Of a stretch of 64,000 bases of DNA, positions 50,671 to 61,239 are shown one piece after another. The first letter of the stretch is position 1; every line of letters begins with the position of its first letter. Under the pieces are notes generated by a model. That model saw nothing but the letters and a program-made list of their open reading frames with translations. It searched no databases and was not told where the DNA came from. The stretch lies in NCBI RefSeq assembly GCF_003732265.1, contig NZ_MOBK01000006.1, forward strand, positions 1,054,001 to 1,118,000. Reading direction: 5' to 3'. The DNA comes from Pseudomonas brassicacearum. GTDB lineage: Bacteria > Pseudomonadota > Gammaproteobacteria > Pseudomonadales > Pseudomonadaceae. The translations under genes and the position numbers were made by a program.

Positions 50671-52089
50671 ATGGCCGGCAAAACGCTCTACGACAAGCTC
50701 TGGGATTCGCATTTGGTCAAACAGCGCGACGATGGCTCTGCGCTGATTTATATCGATCGTCACATCATCCACGAAGTGACCTCGCCGCAAGCCTTCGAAG
50801 GCCTGCGTCTGGCCGGGCGCAAGCCTTGGCGCATCGATGCCAACATCGCGACCCCGGACCACAACGTACCGACCACCCCGGAGCGCAAGGGCGGCATCGA
50901 AGCGATTGTCGACCAGGTCTCGCGTTTGCAGGTTCAGACCCTCGACGACAACTGCGATGAATACGGCATCGTCGAATTCAAGATGAACGACATTCGCCAA
51001 GGCATCGTCCACGTCATCGGCCCGGAGCAGGGCGCGACCTTGCCGGGCATGACCGTGGTCTGCGGCGACTCCCACACCTCGACCCACGGTGCGTTCGGCG
51101 CCCTGGCTCACGGTATCGGCACTTCCGAGGTCGAGCACGTGCTCGCCACTCAGTGCCTGGTCGCCAAGAAAATGAAGAACATGCTGGTGTCGGTCGAAGG
51201 CAAATTGCCGTTCGGCGTGACCGCCAAGGACATCGTCCTCGCCGTGATCGGCAAGATCGGCACCGCCGGCGGTAACGGCCACGCCATCGAGTTCGCTGGT
51301 AGCGCGATTCGTGACTTGTCCGTTGAAGGCCGCATGACCATTTGCAACATGTCCATCGAGGCCGGCGCTCGCGTAGGTCTGGTGGCTGCTGACGAAAAAA
51401 CCGTGGCCTACGTGAAGGGTCGTCCATTCGCCCCGAAAGGCGCGGAATGGGACTTGGCTGTTGAAGCGTGGAAAGACCTGGTGTCTGACGCGGATGCTAA
51501 GTTCGACACCATCGTTGAACTCGACGCGACCCAGATCAAGCCGCAAGTCAGCTGGGGCACCTCGCCTGAGATGGTGCTGGCCGTGGATCAGAACGTGCCG
51601 GACCCGGCGAAGGAAATGGACCTGGTCAAACGCGATTCGATCGTGCGCGCCTTGAAGTACATGGGTTTGACCGCCAATCAGGCGATTACCGACATTCAGC
51701 TGGATCGCGTGTTCATCGGCTCCTGCACCAACTCGCGGATCGAAGACTTGCGCGCCGCCGCCGTGATCGCCAAGGGCCGCAAAGTCGCGTCGACCATCAA
51801 GCAAGCCATCGTCGTGCCGGGTTCGGGTCTGGTGAAGGCGCAGGCCGAGGCCGAAGGTCTGGACAAGATTTTCCTCGAAGCCGGTTTTGAATGGCGTGAG
51901 CCGGGTTGCTCGATGTGCCTGGCGATGAACCCGGACCGTTTGGAATCGGGCGAGCATTGCGCGTCGACCTCCAACCGCAACTTCGAAGGCCGTCAGGGCG
52001 CCGGTGGTCGTACTCACCTCGTCAGCCCGGCAATGGCCGCCGCCGCTGCTGTAAACGGTCGTTTCGTCGACGTCCGTGAATTGATCTAA
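50671..52089 (+). CDS. leuC: 3-isopropylmalate dehydratase, large subunit
   Basis: Iron-sulfur enzyme of leucine biosynthesis, isomerising 2- to 3-isopropylmalate with LeuD. The 472 residues show the aconitase features: TLYDKLWDSHLV, IYIDRHIIHEVTSPQAF, VVCGDSHTSTHGAFGALA, cluster Cys in FIGSCTNSRIEDLRAAA and EPGCSMCLAMNPD, SNRNFEGRQG. ATG 50671 has GAGGAAA 6 nt upstream. The next gene, leuD, starts 11 nt after. Confidence 0.96.
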   Translation: MAGKTLYDKLWDSHLVKQRDDGSALIYIDRHIIHEVTSPQAFEGLRLAGRKPWRIDANIATPDHNVPTTPERKGGIEAIVDQVSRLQVQTLDDNCDEYGIVEFKMNDIRQGIVHVIGPEQGATLPGMTVVCGDSHTSTHGAFGALAHGIGTSEVEHVLATQCLVAKKMKNMLVSVEGKLPFGVTAKDIVLAVIGKIGTAGGNGHAIEFAGSAIRDLSVEGRMTICNMSIEAGARVGLVAADEKTVAYVKGRPFAPKGAEWDLAVEAWKDLVSDADAKFDTIVELDATQIKPQVSWGTSPEMVLAVDQNVPDPAKEMDLVKRDSIVRALKYMGLTANQAITDIQLDRVFIGSCTNSRIEDLRAAAVIAKGRKVASTIKQAIVVPGSGLVKAQAEAEGLDKIFLEAGFEWREPGCSMCLAMNPDRLESGEHCASTSNRNFEGRQGAGGRTHLVSPAMAAAAAVNGRFVDVRELI

Positions 52090-52100
52090 AGGAGCGCAGC

Positions 52101-52745
52101 ATGAAAGCTTTTACCCAGCACACTGGTCTTGTCGCGCCTTTGGATCGTGCCAACGTCGACACCGATCAGATCATCCCGAAGCAGTTCTTGAAGTCGATCA
52201 AGCGCACCGGTTTTGGTCCGAACCTGTTCGATGAATGGCGTTACCTGGATGTGGGGCAGCCGTATCAGGACAACTCCAAGCGTCCGCTGAACAAGGACTT
52301 CGTCCTCAACGCCGAACGTTATCAGGGCGCCAGTGTGTTGCTGGCCCGCGAGAACTTCGGTTGCGGCTCCAGCCGTGAACACGCGCCGTGGGCGCTGGAA
52401 GAGTACGGTTTCCGCAGCATCATCGCGCCGAGCTACGCCGACATCTTCTTCAACAACAGTTTCAAGAACGGCTTGCTGCCGATCATCTTGAGCGACGCTG
52501 AGGTTGATGAGCTGTTCCAGCAGGTTGAAGCGAATCCGGGCTACCAGTTGCAGGTCGACCTGCAAGCCCAGACCGTGACGCGTCCGGATGGCAAGGTGCA
52601 TAACTTTGAGATCGACGCGTTCCGCAAGCATTGCTTGCTCAATGGTCTGGACGATATCGGTCTGACGTTGATGGACCATGAGGCGATTGCGACGTTTGAA
52701 GCCAAACACCGGGCGAGCCAGCCCTGGTTGTTTCGCGACGCTTGA
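52101..52745 (+). CDS. leuD: 3-isopropylmalate dehydratase, small subunit
   Basis: Swivel-domain partner of LeuC; 214 residues with APLDRANVDTDQIIPKQFLK, LARENFGCGSSREHAPWAL and IIAPSYADIFFNNSFKNGLLPI. AAGGAGCGCAGC precedes ATG 52101. Cotranscribed with leuC; a REP element follows the stop. Confidence 0.96.
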   Translation: MKAFTQHTGLVAPLDRANVDTDQIIPKQFLKSIKRTGFGPNLFDEWRYLDVGQPYQDNSKRPLNKDFVLNAERYQGASVLLARENFGCGSSREHAPWALEEYGFRSIIAPSYADIFFNNSFKNGLLPIILSDAEVDELFQQVEANPGYQLQVDLQAQTVTRPDGKVHNFEIDAFRKHCLLNGLDDIGLTLMDHEAIATFEAKHRASQPWLFRDA

Positions 52746-52770
52746 TTGAGCTGAAATTTATGTAGACAGG

Positions 52771-52850
52771 GCCGGCCTCTTCGCGAGCAAGCCCGCTCCC
52801 ACATTTGAAATGCATTCCCCTGTGGGAGCGGGCTTGCTCGCGAAGGCGGC
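52771..52850. repeat. REP inverted pair, GCTTGCTCGCGA subtype
   Basis: Arms of about 30 nt around TTCGCGAGCAAGCCCGCTCC and its complement, about 20 nt apart, between leuD and the methyltransferase gene. Confidence 0.88.
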
Positions 52851-52893
52851 AGTTCCGGCAACACAAGGCTAAACCTTAAAAAAGGAATTCCCC

Positions 52894-53661
52894 ATGACCA
52901 GCACCGCCCAGCACACCCAGGTCGTCCAAAAGCAATTCGGTGAACAGGCCTCGGCCTACCTGAGCAGCGCCGTTCACGCTCAAGGCACCGAGTTCGCGCT
53001 GCTACAGGCCGAACTGGCCGGGCAGGGCGATGCGCGGGTGCTGGACCTGGGCTGCGGCGCCGGTCACGTGAGTTTTCACGTGGCCTCGCTGGTCAAGGAA
53101 GTGGTGGCCTACGACCTGTCGCAGCAAATGCTCGACGTGGTCGCGGGTGCTGCCGTTGATCGTGGTTTGAGTAACGTATCGACGGTCCTCGGTGCCGCCG
53201 AGCGCCTGCCGTTCGCCGATAGCGAGTTCGACTTCGTGTTCAGCCGTTATTCGGCGCACCATTGGAGTGATCTCGGCCTGGCGCTGCGGGAAGTGCGTCG
53301 GGTGCTGAAGCCGGGCGGCGTGGCGGCGTTCGTCGATGTGTTGTCGCCGGGCAGCCCGTTGTTCGACACTTACCTGCAAAGCGTTGAAGTGCTGCGCGAC
53401 ACCAGCCATGTGCGCGATTATTCCGCCGGCGAGTGGTTGCGCCAGGTCAGCGAAGCGGGGTTGCATACCCGCAGCACCACGCGTCAACGGCTGCGTCTGG
53501 AGTACACCTCCTGGGTGGAGCGCATGCGCACACCTCAAGTAATGCGCGCAGCGATCCGCGAGTTGCAGCAGTCTATGGGCAACGAAGTGCGCGAGTATTT
53601 TGAGATTGAGGCCGATGGCTCGTTCAGTACCGATGTGCTGGTGCTGATTGCAGAGCGATAA
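52894..53661 (+). CDS. Class I SAM-dependent methyltransferase, 255 aa
   Basis: Rossmann-type methyltransferase of the UbiE/Methyltransf_11 kind: SAM motif I VLDLGCGAGHVSFHVA, VVAYDLSQQMLDVV (acidic residue for SAM ribose), FDFVFSRYSAHHWSDLGLALREVRRVLKPGG. The C-terminal half carries no special motif, so the substrate is open. AAAAAGGAATTCCCC precedes ATG 52894. It sits between leuD and leuB on the same strand, an arrangement common in Pseudomonas. I know no leucine-related role for it. Confidence 0.85.
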   Translation: MTSTAQHTQVVQKQFGEQASAYLSSAVHAQGTEFALLQAELAGQGDARVLDLGCGAGHVSFHVASLVKEVVAYDLSQQMLDVVAGAAVDRGLSNVSTVLGAAERLPFADSEFDFVFSRYSAHHWSDLGLALREVRRVLKPGGVAAFVDVLSPGSPLFDTYLQSVEVLRDTSHVRDYSAGEWLRQVSEAGLHTRSTTRQRLRLEYTSWVERMRTPQVMRAAIRELQQSMGNEVREYFEIEADGSFSTDVLVLIAER

Positions 53662-53726
53662 GCTACGGACGATAGAATTTTTCCGGGTGCGCCCCTGGGC
53701 GCACCGACTGATGACATGAGGAAAGC

Positions 53727-54809
<1,083 letters not shown>

Positions 54810-54875
54810 TCTCTCGGGCCCGCTGCGAAATTCAATACAAAGCAGCGGCCCACTTTTAAAGAAGGTGTAGTTGCG

Positions 54876-55988
54876 ATGAAACGTGTAGGTCTGATCGGTT
54901 GGCGCGGTATGGTCGGTTCCGTGCTCATGCAGCGGATGCTGGAAGAGCAGGATTTCGATCTTATTGAGCCGGTGTTTTTCACCACTTCCAATGTCGGTGG
55001 CCAAGGCCCGTCCGTGGGCAAGGACATTGCTCCGCTCAAGGACGCTTACAGCATTGAAGAGCTGAAAACCCTCGACGTGATTCTGACCTGCCAAGGTGGC
55101 GACTACACCAGCGAAGTGTTCCCCAAGTTGCGTGAAGCCGGCTGGCAGGGTTACTGGATCGACGCCGCTTCCAGCCTGCGCATGCAGGATGACGCGGTCA
55201 TCGTCCTCGACCCGGTCAACCGCAAGGTCATCGACCAGCAGCTGGATGCGGGCACCAAGAACTACATCGGCGGCAACTGCACCGTCAGCCTGATGCTGAT
55301 GGGCCTGGGCGGTCTGTTCGAAGCCGGTCTGGTCGAGTGGATGAGCGCCATGACCTATCAGGCGGCCTCCGGTGCCGGCGCGCAGAACATGCGTGAACTG
55401 ATCAAGCAGATGGGCGCGACCCACGCCGCTGTCGCCGATCAACTGGCCGACCCGGCCAGCGCGATCCTCGACATCGACCGTCGTGTGGCTGAAGCCATGC
55501 GCAGCGAAGCGTACCCGACCGAAAACTTCGGTGTACCACTGGCCGGCAGCCTGATCCCGTGGATCGACAAGGAACTGCCGAACGGTCAGAGCCGCGAAGA
55601 GTGGAAGGCCCAGGCCGAGACCAACAAGATCCTCGGTCGCTTCAAGAGCCCGATCCCGGTCGACGGCATCTGCGTGCGCATCGGCGCCATGCGCTGCCAC
55701 AGCCAGGCGCTGACCATCAAACTGAACAAAGACGTGCCGATCGCCGACATCGAAGGGCTGATCAGCCAGCACAACCCTTGGGTCAAACTGGTGCCGAACA
55801 ACCGCGACATCAGCATTCAGGAACTGAGCCCGACCAAAGTCACTGGCACCCTGAACGTGCCGGTGGGCCGTCTGCGCAAGCTGAACATGGGTTCGCAATT
55901 CGTCGGTGCTTTCACCGTCGGCGACCAGCTGCTGTGGGGCGCGGCCGAACCGCTGCGTCGCATGCTGCGGATTCTGCTCGAGCGTTGA
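54876..55988 (+). CDS. asd: Aspartate-semialdehyde dehydrogenase
   Basis: Makes aspartate semialdehyde for lysine, methionine, threonine and meso-diaminopimelate. The 370 residues contain VGLIGWRGMVGSVLMQRM (NADP), TTSNVGGQGP, the catalytic Cys in YIGGNCTVSLMLMG, MTYQAASGAGAQNMRELI, and the later His in RIGAMRCHSQALTI. Length and motifs are those of the gamma-proteobacterial Asd. AGAAGGTGTAGTTGCG precedes ATG 54876. A terminator follows, before the paralogue. Confidence 0.96.
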   Translation: MKRVGLIGWRGMVGSVLMQRMLEEQDFDLIEPVFFTTSNVGGQGPSVGKDIAPLKDAYSIEELKTLDVILTCQGGDYTSEVFPKLREAGWQGYWIDAASSLRMQDDAVIVLDPVNRKVIDQQLDAGTKNYIGGNCTVSLMLMGLGGLFEAGLVEWMSAMTYQAASGAGAQNMRELIKQMGATHAAVADQLADPASAILDIDRRVAEAMRSEAYPTENFGVPLAGSLIPWIDKELPNGQSREEWKAQAETNKILGRFKSPIPVDGICVRIGAMRCHSQALTIKLNKDVPIADIEGLISQHNPWVKLVPNNRDISIQELSPTKVTGTLNVPVGRLRKLNMGSQFVGAFTVGDQLLWGAAEPLRRMLRILLER

Positions 55989-56007
55989 TCGGTTGAAACA
56001 ATGAAAG

Positions 56008-56041
56008 AACCCGTGCCTTGAAAGAGGTGCGGGTTTTTTTA
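56008..56041 (+). terminator. Terminator of asd
   Basis: An 11-bp stem AACCCGTGCCT / AGGTGCGGGTT (two G-T pairs) with a 6-nt loop and T7. Confidence 0.85.
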
Positions 56042-56076
56042 TTCCGGCAATCTGATGTCGATGAGTTGTCTGTACT

Positions 56077-56153
56077 GGCCCCTTCGCGAGCAAGCCCGCT
56101 CCCACATTGGAACGCATTTCAAATGTGGGAGCGGGCTTGCTCGCGAAGGGGCC
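56077..56153. repeat. REP inverted pair, GCTTGCTCGCGA subtype
   Basis: Arms GGCCCCTTCGCGAGCAAGCC (56077 on) and the complement ending at 56153, about 19 nt apart, between asd and its paralogue. Confidence 0.88.
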
Positions 56154-56242
56154 ATCACAGGCACCACAAATCCCGCCAGAATTGCCTGCACGCCACCCAC
56201 CCGGTAAAGTGCCGCTCCCCCCGTTTCGCCTGAGGTAGAACC

Positions 56243-57253
56243 ATGAGCCAGTCCTTTGATATCGCCGTAGTCGGCGCCACCGGTACTGTCGGCGAAACGC
56301 TCGTGCAGATTCTTGAAGAACGCGACTTCCCGGTCGGCGACTTGCACCTGCTTGCCAGCAGCGAATCGGCCGGTCATTCGGTTCCGTTTCGCGGCAAGAA
56401 CGTGCGGGTGCGGGAAGTCGATGAGTTCGATTTCAGCAACGTCCAATTGGTGTTCTTCGCCGCCGGCCCGGCGGTGACGCTCAGTTTCGCCTCGCGTGCA
56501 ACCGCTGCCGGTTGCTCGGTGATCGACTTGTCCGGCGCTTTGCCGGCCGATCAGGCGCCACAAGTGGTGCCGGAAGCCAATGCCGAAATCCTCGCGACGT
56601 TGAAAAAGCCCTTTCTGGTCAGCAGCCCAAGTCCGTCGGCCACCACCCTGGCCGTGGTGCTGGCGCCGTTGCTTTCGGTGATTGACCTGCAGCGGGTCAA
56701 CGTAACCGCCAGCCTGGCGGTCTCTGCCCAAGGACGTGAAGCAGTGAAAGAGCTGGCCCGGCAAACCGCCGAGCTGCTCAACGTGCGTCCGCTGGAGCCG
56801 ACATTCTTCGATCGGCAAATGGCGTTCAACCTGTTGGCTCAGGTCGGTAAGCCCGATGAGCAGGGCCATACGTTGTTGGAAAAACGCCTGGTACGTGAGT
56901 TGCGTCAGGTGATTTCGCTGCCTCAATTAAAGATTTCCGTCACTTGCATTCAAGCCCCGGTGTTTTTTGGCGATAGCTTTAGCGTGACCTTGCAGTCAAC
57001 GAGCGCAGTCGACCTGGCGAAAGTCAACGCGGCGCTGGAAGATGCACCCGGTATCGAGCTGGTTGAGGCTGGCGATTATCCGACCGCAGTGGGCGATGCG
57101 GTGGGCCAGGACGTGGTGTACGTCGGTCGGGTTCGCAGCGGTGTCGACGACCTGTCGGAACTTAATTTGTGGCTGACGTCAGATAACGTACGCAAAGGCG
57201 CCGCGCTCAATGCTGTGCAGGTGGCTGAATTGTTGATAAAAGACCTGCTGTAA
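56243..57253 (+). CDS. usg: Asd-like protein (Usg-1 type) lacking the catalytic Cys
   Basis: Homologous to Asd (FDIAVVGATGTVGETLVQILEERDFPV at the N-terminus, VSAQGREAVKEL and FAAGPAVTLSFA later), but where Asd has the nucleophile in GNCTT or GNCTV this protein reads VSSPSPSATTLAVVLAPLL, so the Cys is missing. It is therefore probably not an active dehydrogenase. It keeps the length of about 336 residues and an intact frame, so it seems to be under selection. GAGGTAGAACC precedes ATG 56243. In many gamma-proteobacteria this gene stands between asd and fimV or truA. Role unknown. Confidence 0.88.
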   Translation: MSQSFDIAVVGATGTVGETLVQILEERDFPVGDLHLLASSESAGHSVPFRGKNVRVREVDEFDFSNVQLVFFAAGPAVTLSFASRATAAGCSVIDLSGALPADQAPQVVPEANAEILATLKKPFLVSSPSPSATTLAVVLAPLLSVIDLQRVNVTASLAVSAQGREAVKELARQTAELLNVRPLEPTFFDRQMAFNLLAQVGKPDEQGHTLLEKRLVRELRQVISLPQLKISVTCIQAPVFFGDSFSVTLQSTSAVDLAKVNAALEDAPGIELVEAGDYPTAVGDAVGQDVVYVGRVRSGVDDLSELNLWLTSDNVRKGAALNAVQVAELLIKDLL

Positions 57254-57461
57254 AAGATACTTGGCAACAATTCACAGAATGATTCTAGCCGGGCGCTATG
57301 CTTGGCCGCACTGCTGAACGAAAGCCGCTCGACAGGGCTTTGCGGGGCAGGCAAGAAATGATCGCGCGCGATGACACTTCGACGCCGCGCGCAATGCCTT
57401 ACGGCAGCGACTATCAATACCTTCTCGCTGGCCGAGGAATGTTCAAACAAAGGATGAGGCT

Positions 57462-60086
57462 ATGGTTCAAGTTCGCAAACTGGTGTTAGCAATTGCGGCC
57501 GCCTCGGCGCTGTCATCCGGTATGGCGCATGCCCTCGGGCTCGGGGAATTGACCCTGAAGTCGACGCTGAACCAACCCTTGGTGGCGGAAATCGAGCTGC
57601 TCGACGTCAAGGACCTTACGGCCGCCGAAGTGGTGCCGAGCCTGGCCTCGCCCGAAGATTTCGCCAAGGCCGGTGTCGACCGCCAGGCATTTCTCAATGA
57701 CCTGACCTTCACCCCTGTGCTCAACGCCAGCGGTAAAAGCATCCTGCGTGTGACTTCCAGCAAGCCTCTGTCCGAACCCATGGTGAAATTCCTGGTTCAG
57801 GTCATGTGGCCTAACGGTCGCCTGTTGCGCGATTACAGCGTACTGCTCGATCCGTCCAAATTCTCGCCGCAGACCGCTGAAGCGGCTGCGCAGCCAGCGC
57901 CGACTTCAAACGTTACGGCTCCGGTGACCGGCGCGTCCAACCCGGCTCAACACACCACCACGCCGCGCGATACCCTGTGGGAAATCGCTGCGAAGGCGCG
58001 CAACGGTGGTTCGATTCAGCAAACCATGCTGGCCATCCAGGCGCTGAACCCTGATGCCTTTATCGACGGCAATATCAACCGGCTGAAAACCGGTCAGGTG
58101 CTGCGCATGCCGGATCAGGCGCAAGCCACCACGTTGCCGCAACCCAAGGCCATCGCTGAAGTGGCCGCGCAGAACACCGCGTGGCGCCAGGGTCGACGTT
58201 ATGTGGCGAAACCCGGCACCGGCCAGCAACAACTCGATGCCACCAAGCGCGGTCGTGCTGACGCCGCTAGTGCAGAACCTGCCAAGGACAAGCTGAGCCT
58301 GGTCTCTGCCGAATCCGGCAAGGCCGGTGGTAAAGGCGCTGCGGGCGATGCCAAGAACCTGAGCAACAAGCTGGCCGTGACCCAGGAAAGCCTCGACACA
58401 ACCCGTCGTGACAACGCTGAACTGAAAAGCCGCATGACCGATCTGCAAAGTCAGCTGGACAAGCTGCAAAAACTGATCGAACTGAAGAACAATCAACTGG
58501 CCAAGATGCAGGCCGAAGGCGCGGCGGGTGCACCTGCTGCTGCGGCGACTGCGACCGCTCCGGCCATGTCGGCGGAGTTGGCAGCCAACCCTGCGCCGGC
58601 ACCGGCTGAGGTGGCGCCTGCTCCGGCGGCGGCACCTGAAGCGACACCGGCACCTGCCGAGCCACCAATCGAGCCGACACCCGCGGTCTCCGACGACCAG
58701 AAGTTCAACGAACTGCTGACCAACCCGATCCTGCTGGGGCTGATCGGTGGTGGTGCGGTGGTTCTGGCGCTCCTGCTGCTGTTGCTGGCTCGCCGCCGCA
58801 AAGCCCAACAGGAAGCCGAGAAACACCTGCGCATGGCCCGTGCGTTGTCTGAAGAGCAGAACATGTCCTTTGACAACGACCTGCCGGAAACCAGCTTCGA
58901 AGGCCTGGAAGTTCCGCCGCCTAGCGTGAAGCTCGCGACTGCGCCGGCTCCTGCACCTGCTCCTAAGCCAGAGCCCGCTCCAGTGATAGAGCCGGAGGTG
59001 ATGACTACGCCGATTGCAGCGCCTCTGGTGTCACCTGCCGGCGAACGTGATGACGACGTGCTGACCAAGGCGCAGTCGCACATTGCTGCGGGTCGTCTGA
59101 ACCAGGCAGCCGCGTTGCTGGAAGACGGCATCAAGCAAGAGCCGCAGCGCAGTGACCTGCGTTTGAAGCTGATGGAAGTGTACGGTCAGCAGGGCGACCG
59201 TGATGCGTTCGTGGGCCAGGAGCGCCAACTGGTCGCCAATGGCGACAACTTCGCCCAGGTCGAAAAACTCAAGACCCGCTTCCCGGCCATGGCCGTGGTC
59301 GCCGCCAGTGGCCTGGCTGCAGCAGCCATCGCCGCAGAACTGGATGCGCAGTACGTCAAGGACCTGCTGCTCGACGAGCCGCAAGCCCCGGCAGCCGATG
59401 ATGACTTCGACAGCGCATTCGACCTGAGCCTGGACGACCTGGAAGCCGCTTCCCCGGCCGTGGTTGCGCCTGAAGCAGACGCGTCGACCGAGCTGGACGA
59501 GTTCCCGCTGGATGACGATTTGAGCTTTGAATCGGTGCTGCAGCAGCAAACCGACATCAAGGAAAACCTCGATGACCTGTCGGACTTCGATCTGGACATG
59601 GACCTGGGTGCAGAGCCGTCGCCGGCCATCCTCGCTGAAGACGACTTCCTGCTGGATCTGGACGAAGGCGTGAAAGACTTTCCGGTCGCGCCTGAAGTGC
59701 CACAGGACGATCTGGAATTGCCTGCCGATTTTGACCTGTCGCTGGCCGATGAAATGGACGCGGCCCCGGCCAAGCCTGCCGTCGCTGATGTCCCGGACGA
59801 CTTTGAAGCCGAACTGGATGACGTCAACGCCGAACTGGATCGTTTGTCCCAGAGCATTGGCGAACCGCGCTTCACCGCAGAAGACGCTATGGCCTCGGCG
59901 GCGGATGAGCCGGACTTCGACTTCCTCTCCGGTACGGATGAGGTCGCTACCAAGCTCGATCTGGCCCAGGCCTACATCGACATGGGCGACAACGACGGCG
60001 CTCGGGACATCCTCAATGAGGTGGTGACCGAGGGTGATGCCGGGCAGAAGAGCGAAGCCAAGGAAATGCTTTCGCGTCTGGCCTGA
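57462..60086 (+). CDS. fimV: FimV/HubP-type polar landmark protein, 874 aa
   Basis: Inner-membrane polar organiser acting on type IV pili, twitching and polar placement. Order: signal peptide (LVLAIAAASALSSGMAHA), FimV N-terminal domain (LGLGELTLKSTLNQPLVAEIELL), LysM-like peptidoglycan-binding domain (RDTLWEIAAKARNGGSIQQTMLAIQALNPDAF, about 168-215), coiled-coil (about 290-350), Ala/Pro-rich linker, one membrane helix (ILLGLIGGGAVVLALLLLLL), long acidic region with TPR-like parts (DDVLTKAQSHIAAGRLNQAA) and the conserved end domain (KLDLAQAYIDMGDNDGARDILNEV). Size fits the family. It may interact with the polar Che or pilus systems (inference). Confidence 0.93.
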   Translation: MVQVRKLVLAIAAASALSSGMAHALGLGELTLKSTLNQPLVAEIELLDVKDLTAAEVVPSLASPEDFAKAGVDRQAFLNDLTFTPVLNASGKSILRVTSSKPLSEPMVKFLVQVMWPNGRLLRDYSVLLDPSKFSPQTAEAAAQPAPTSNVTAPVTGASNPAQHTTTPRDTLWEIAAKARNGGSIQQTMLAIQALNPDAFIDGNINRLKTGQVLRMPDQAQATTLPQPKAIAEVAAQNTAWRQGRRYVAKPGTGQQQLDATKRGRADAASAEPAKDKLSLVSAESGKAGGKGAAGDAKNLSNKLAVTQESLDTTRRDNAELKSRMTDLQSQLDKLQKLIELKNNQLAKMQAEGAAGAPAAAATATAPAMSAELAANPAPAPAEVAPAPAAAPEATPAPAEPPIEPTPAVSDDQKFNELLTNPILLGLIGGGAVVLALLLLLLARRRKAQQEAEKHLRMARALSEEQNMSFDNDLPETSFEGLEVPPPSVKLATAPAPAPAPKPEPAPVIEPEVMTTPIAAPLVSPAGERDDDVLTKAQSHIAAGRLNQAAALLEDGIKQEPQRSDLRLKLMEVYGQQGDRDAFVGQERQLVANGDNFAQVEKLKTRFPAMAVVAASGLAAAAIAAELDAQYVKDLLLDEPQAPAADDDFDSAFDLSLDDLEAASPAVVAPEADASTELDEFPLDDDLSFESVLQQQTDIKENLDDLSDFDLDMDLGAEPSPAILAEDDFLLDLDEGVKDFPVAPEVPQDDLELPADFDLSLADEMDAAPAKPAVADVPDDFEAELDDVNAELDRLSQSIGEPRFTAEDAMASAADEPDFDFLSGTDEVATKLDLAQAYIDMGDNDGARDILNEVVTEGDAGQKSEAKEMLSRLA

Positions 60087-60106
60087 GTGATCCGTCAGCA
60101 GTAAAC

Positions 60107-60138
60107 AAAACGGCAGCCCATTGAGGCTGCCGTTTTTT
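60107..60138 (+). terminator. Terminator of fimV
   Basis: Stem AACGGCAGCC / GGCTGCCGTT with a 6-nt loop and T6. Confidence 0.9.
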
Positions 60139-60321
60139 ATGGTTCATCGCAATTCGAATGGGGATCGGCGGTGCGGCGATCCCACATTCGATTAGGGTGT
60201 TTTCAAGACCTATGCTCGCGATGAGGCTCTGACATTCACCGCAAATGCTGAAGCCACTCTGGCGTCTCGGTCCGGCGGCCTTATAATGCCCGCCTTTGCG
60301 TAGATCAGCAGGCTGCACCCC

Positions 60322-61176
60322 TTGGCAAATATAGATAATCCGGCCGCAGAAATGGCGGCCGACGGCTTTTACCGGATCGCCTTGGGCGTTGAATACAAAG
60401 GCTCGCGTTATCGCGGCTGGCAGCGCCAGGCCTCCGGTGTGCTCACGGTGCAGGAAACCCTTGAGAAAGCCTTGTCCAAAGTCGCCGACTCACCGGTGTC
60501 GCTGCTGTGCGCCGGGCGAACGGATGCGGGCGTGCATGCCTGTGGTCAGGTGGTGCATTTCGATACCCAGGTCGAGCGGTCGATGAAGGCCTGGGTCATG
60601 GGCGCCAACATCAATTTGCCCCACGACGTCAGCGTCAGTTGGGCCAAGGTCATGCCGGCGCATTTCCATGCGCGGTTCAAGGCCATCGCCCGGCGTTACC
60701 GCTATGTGATCTACAACGATCAGATCCGCCCGGCGCACCTCAACGAAGAAATTACCTGGAATCACCGTCCGCTGGACGTCGAGCGCATGGCCGAGGCCGC
60801 GCAGTATCTGGTCGGCACCCATGATTTCAGTGCGTTCCGCGCCGGTCAGTGCCAGGCCAAATCGCCAATCAAGGAATTGCATCATCTGCGCGTGACCCGT
60901 CACGGCAAGATGATCGTGCTGGATATTCGCGCCAGCGCGTTCCTGCACCACATGGTGCGCAACATTGCCGGCGTGCTGATGACCATCGGTGCCGGCGAGC
61001 GCCCGGTGGAGTGGATGAAGGAAGTATTGGAAAGCCGCATTCGCCGTTCTGGCGGGGTCACGGCACATCCGTTTGGCCTGTATCTGGTGCAGGTCGAGTA
61101 CCGCGATGAGTTCGAATTGCCCGAGCGTTATATCGGCCCACACTTCCTGACCGGTTTCACGGAACTTGACGGCTGA
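60322..61176 (+). CDS. truA: tRNA pseudouridine(38-40) synthase
   Basis: Converts uridine to pseudouridine at positions 38-40 of tRNA anticodon arms. The 284 residues contain RIALGVEYKGSRYRGWQRQ, the catalytic Asp in CAGRTDAGVHACGQVVHF, NINLPHDVSVSWAKVMPAHFHARFKAIARRYRYVIYN, and HHMVRNIAGVLMTIG. The start is unsure: TTG 60322 or ATG 60352 (MAADGFYRI), ten residues shorter; the longer form is given because some relatives carry a similar N-terminal extension. Confidence 0.93.
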   Translation: MANIDNPAAEMAADGFYRIALGVEYKGSRYRGWQRQASGVLTVQETLEKALSKVADSPVSLLCAGRTDAGVHACGQVVHFDTQVERSMKAWVMGANINLPHDVSVSWAKVMPAHFHARFKAIARRYRYVIYNDQIRPAHLNEEITWNHRPLDVERMAEAAQYLVGTHDFSAFRAGQCQAKSPIKELHHLRVTRHGKMIVLDIRASAFLHHMVRNIAGVLMTIGAGERPVEWMKEVLESRIRRSGGVTAHPFGLYLVQVEYRDEFELPERYIGPHFLTGFTELDG

Positions 61177-61239
61177 CGCCCTCGAACGCATTTGTTACCA
61201 TCCGGGACTTTCCCGGAATTCCCCTGAGGATTTATCGAC

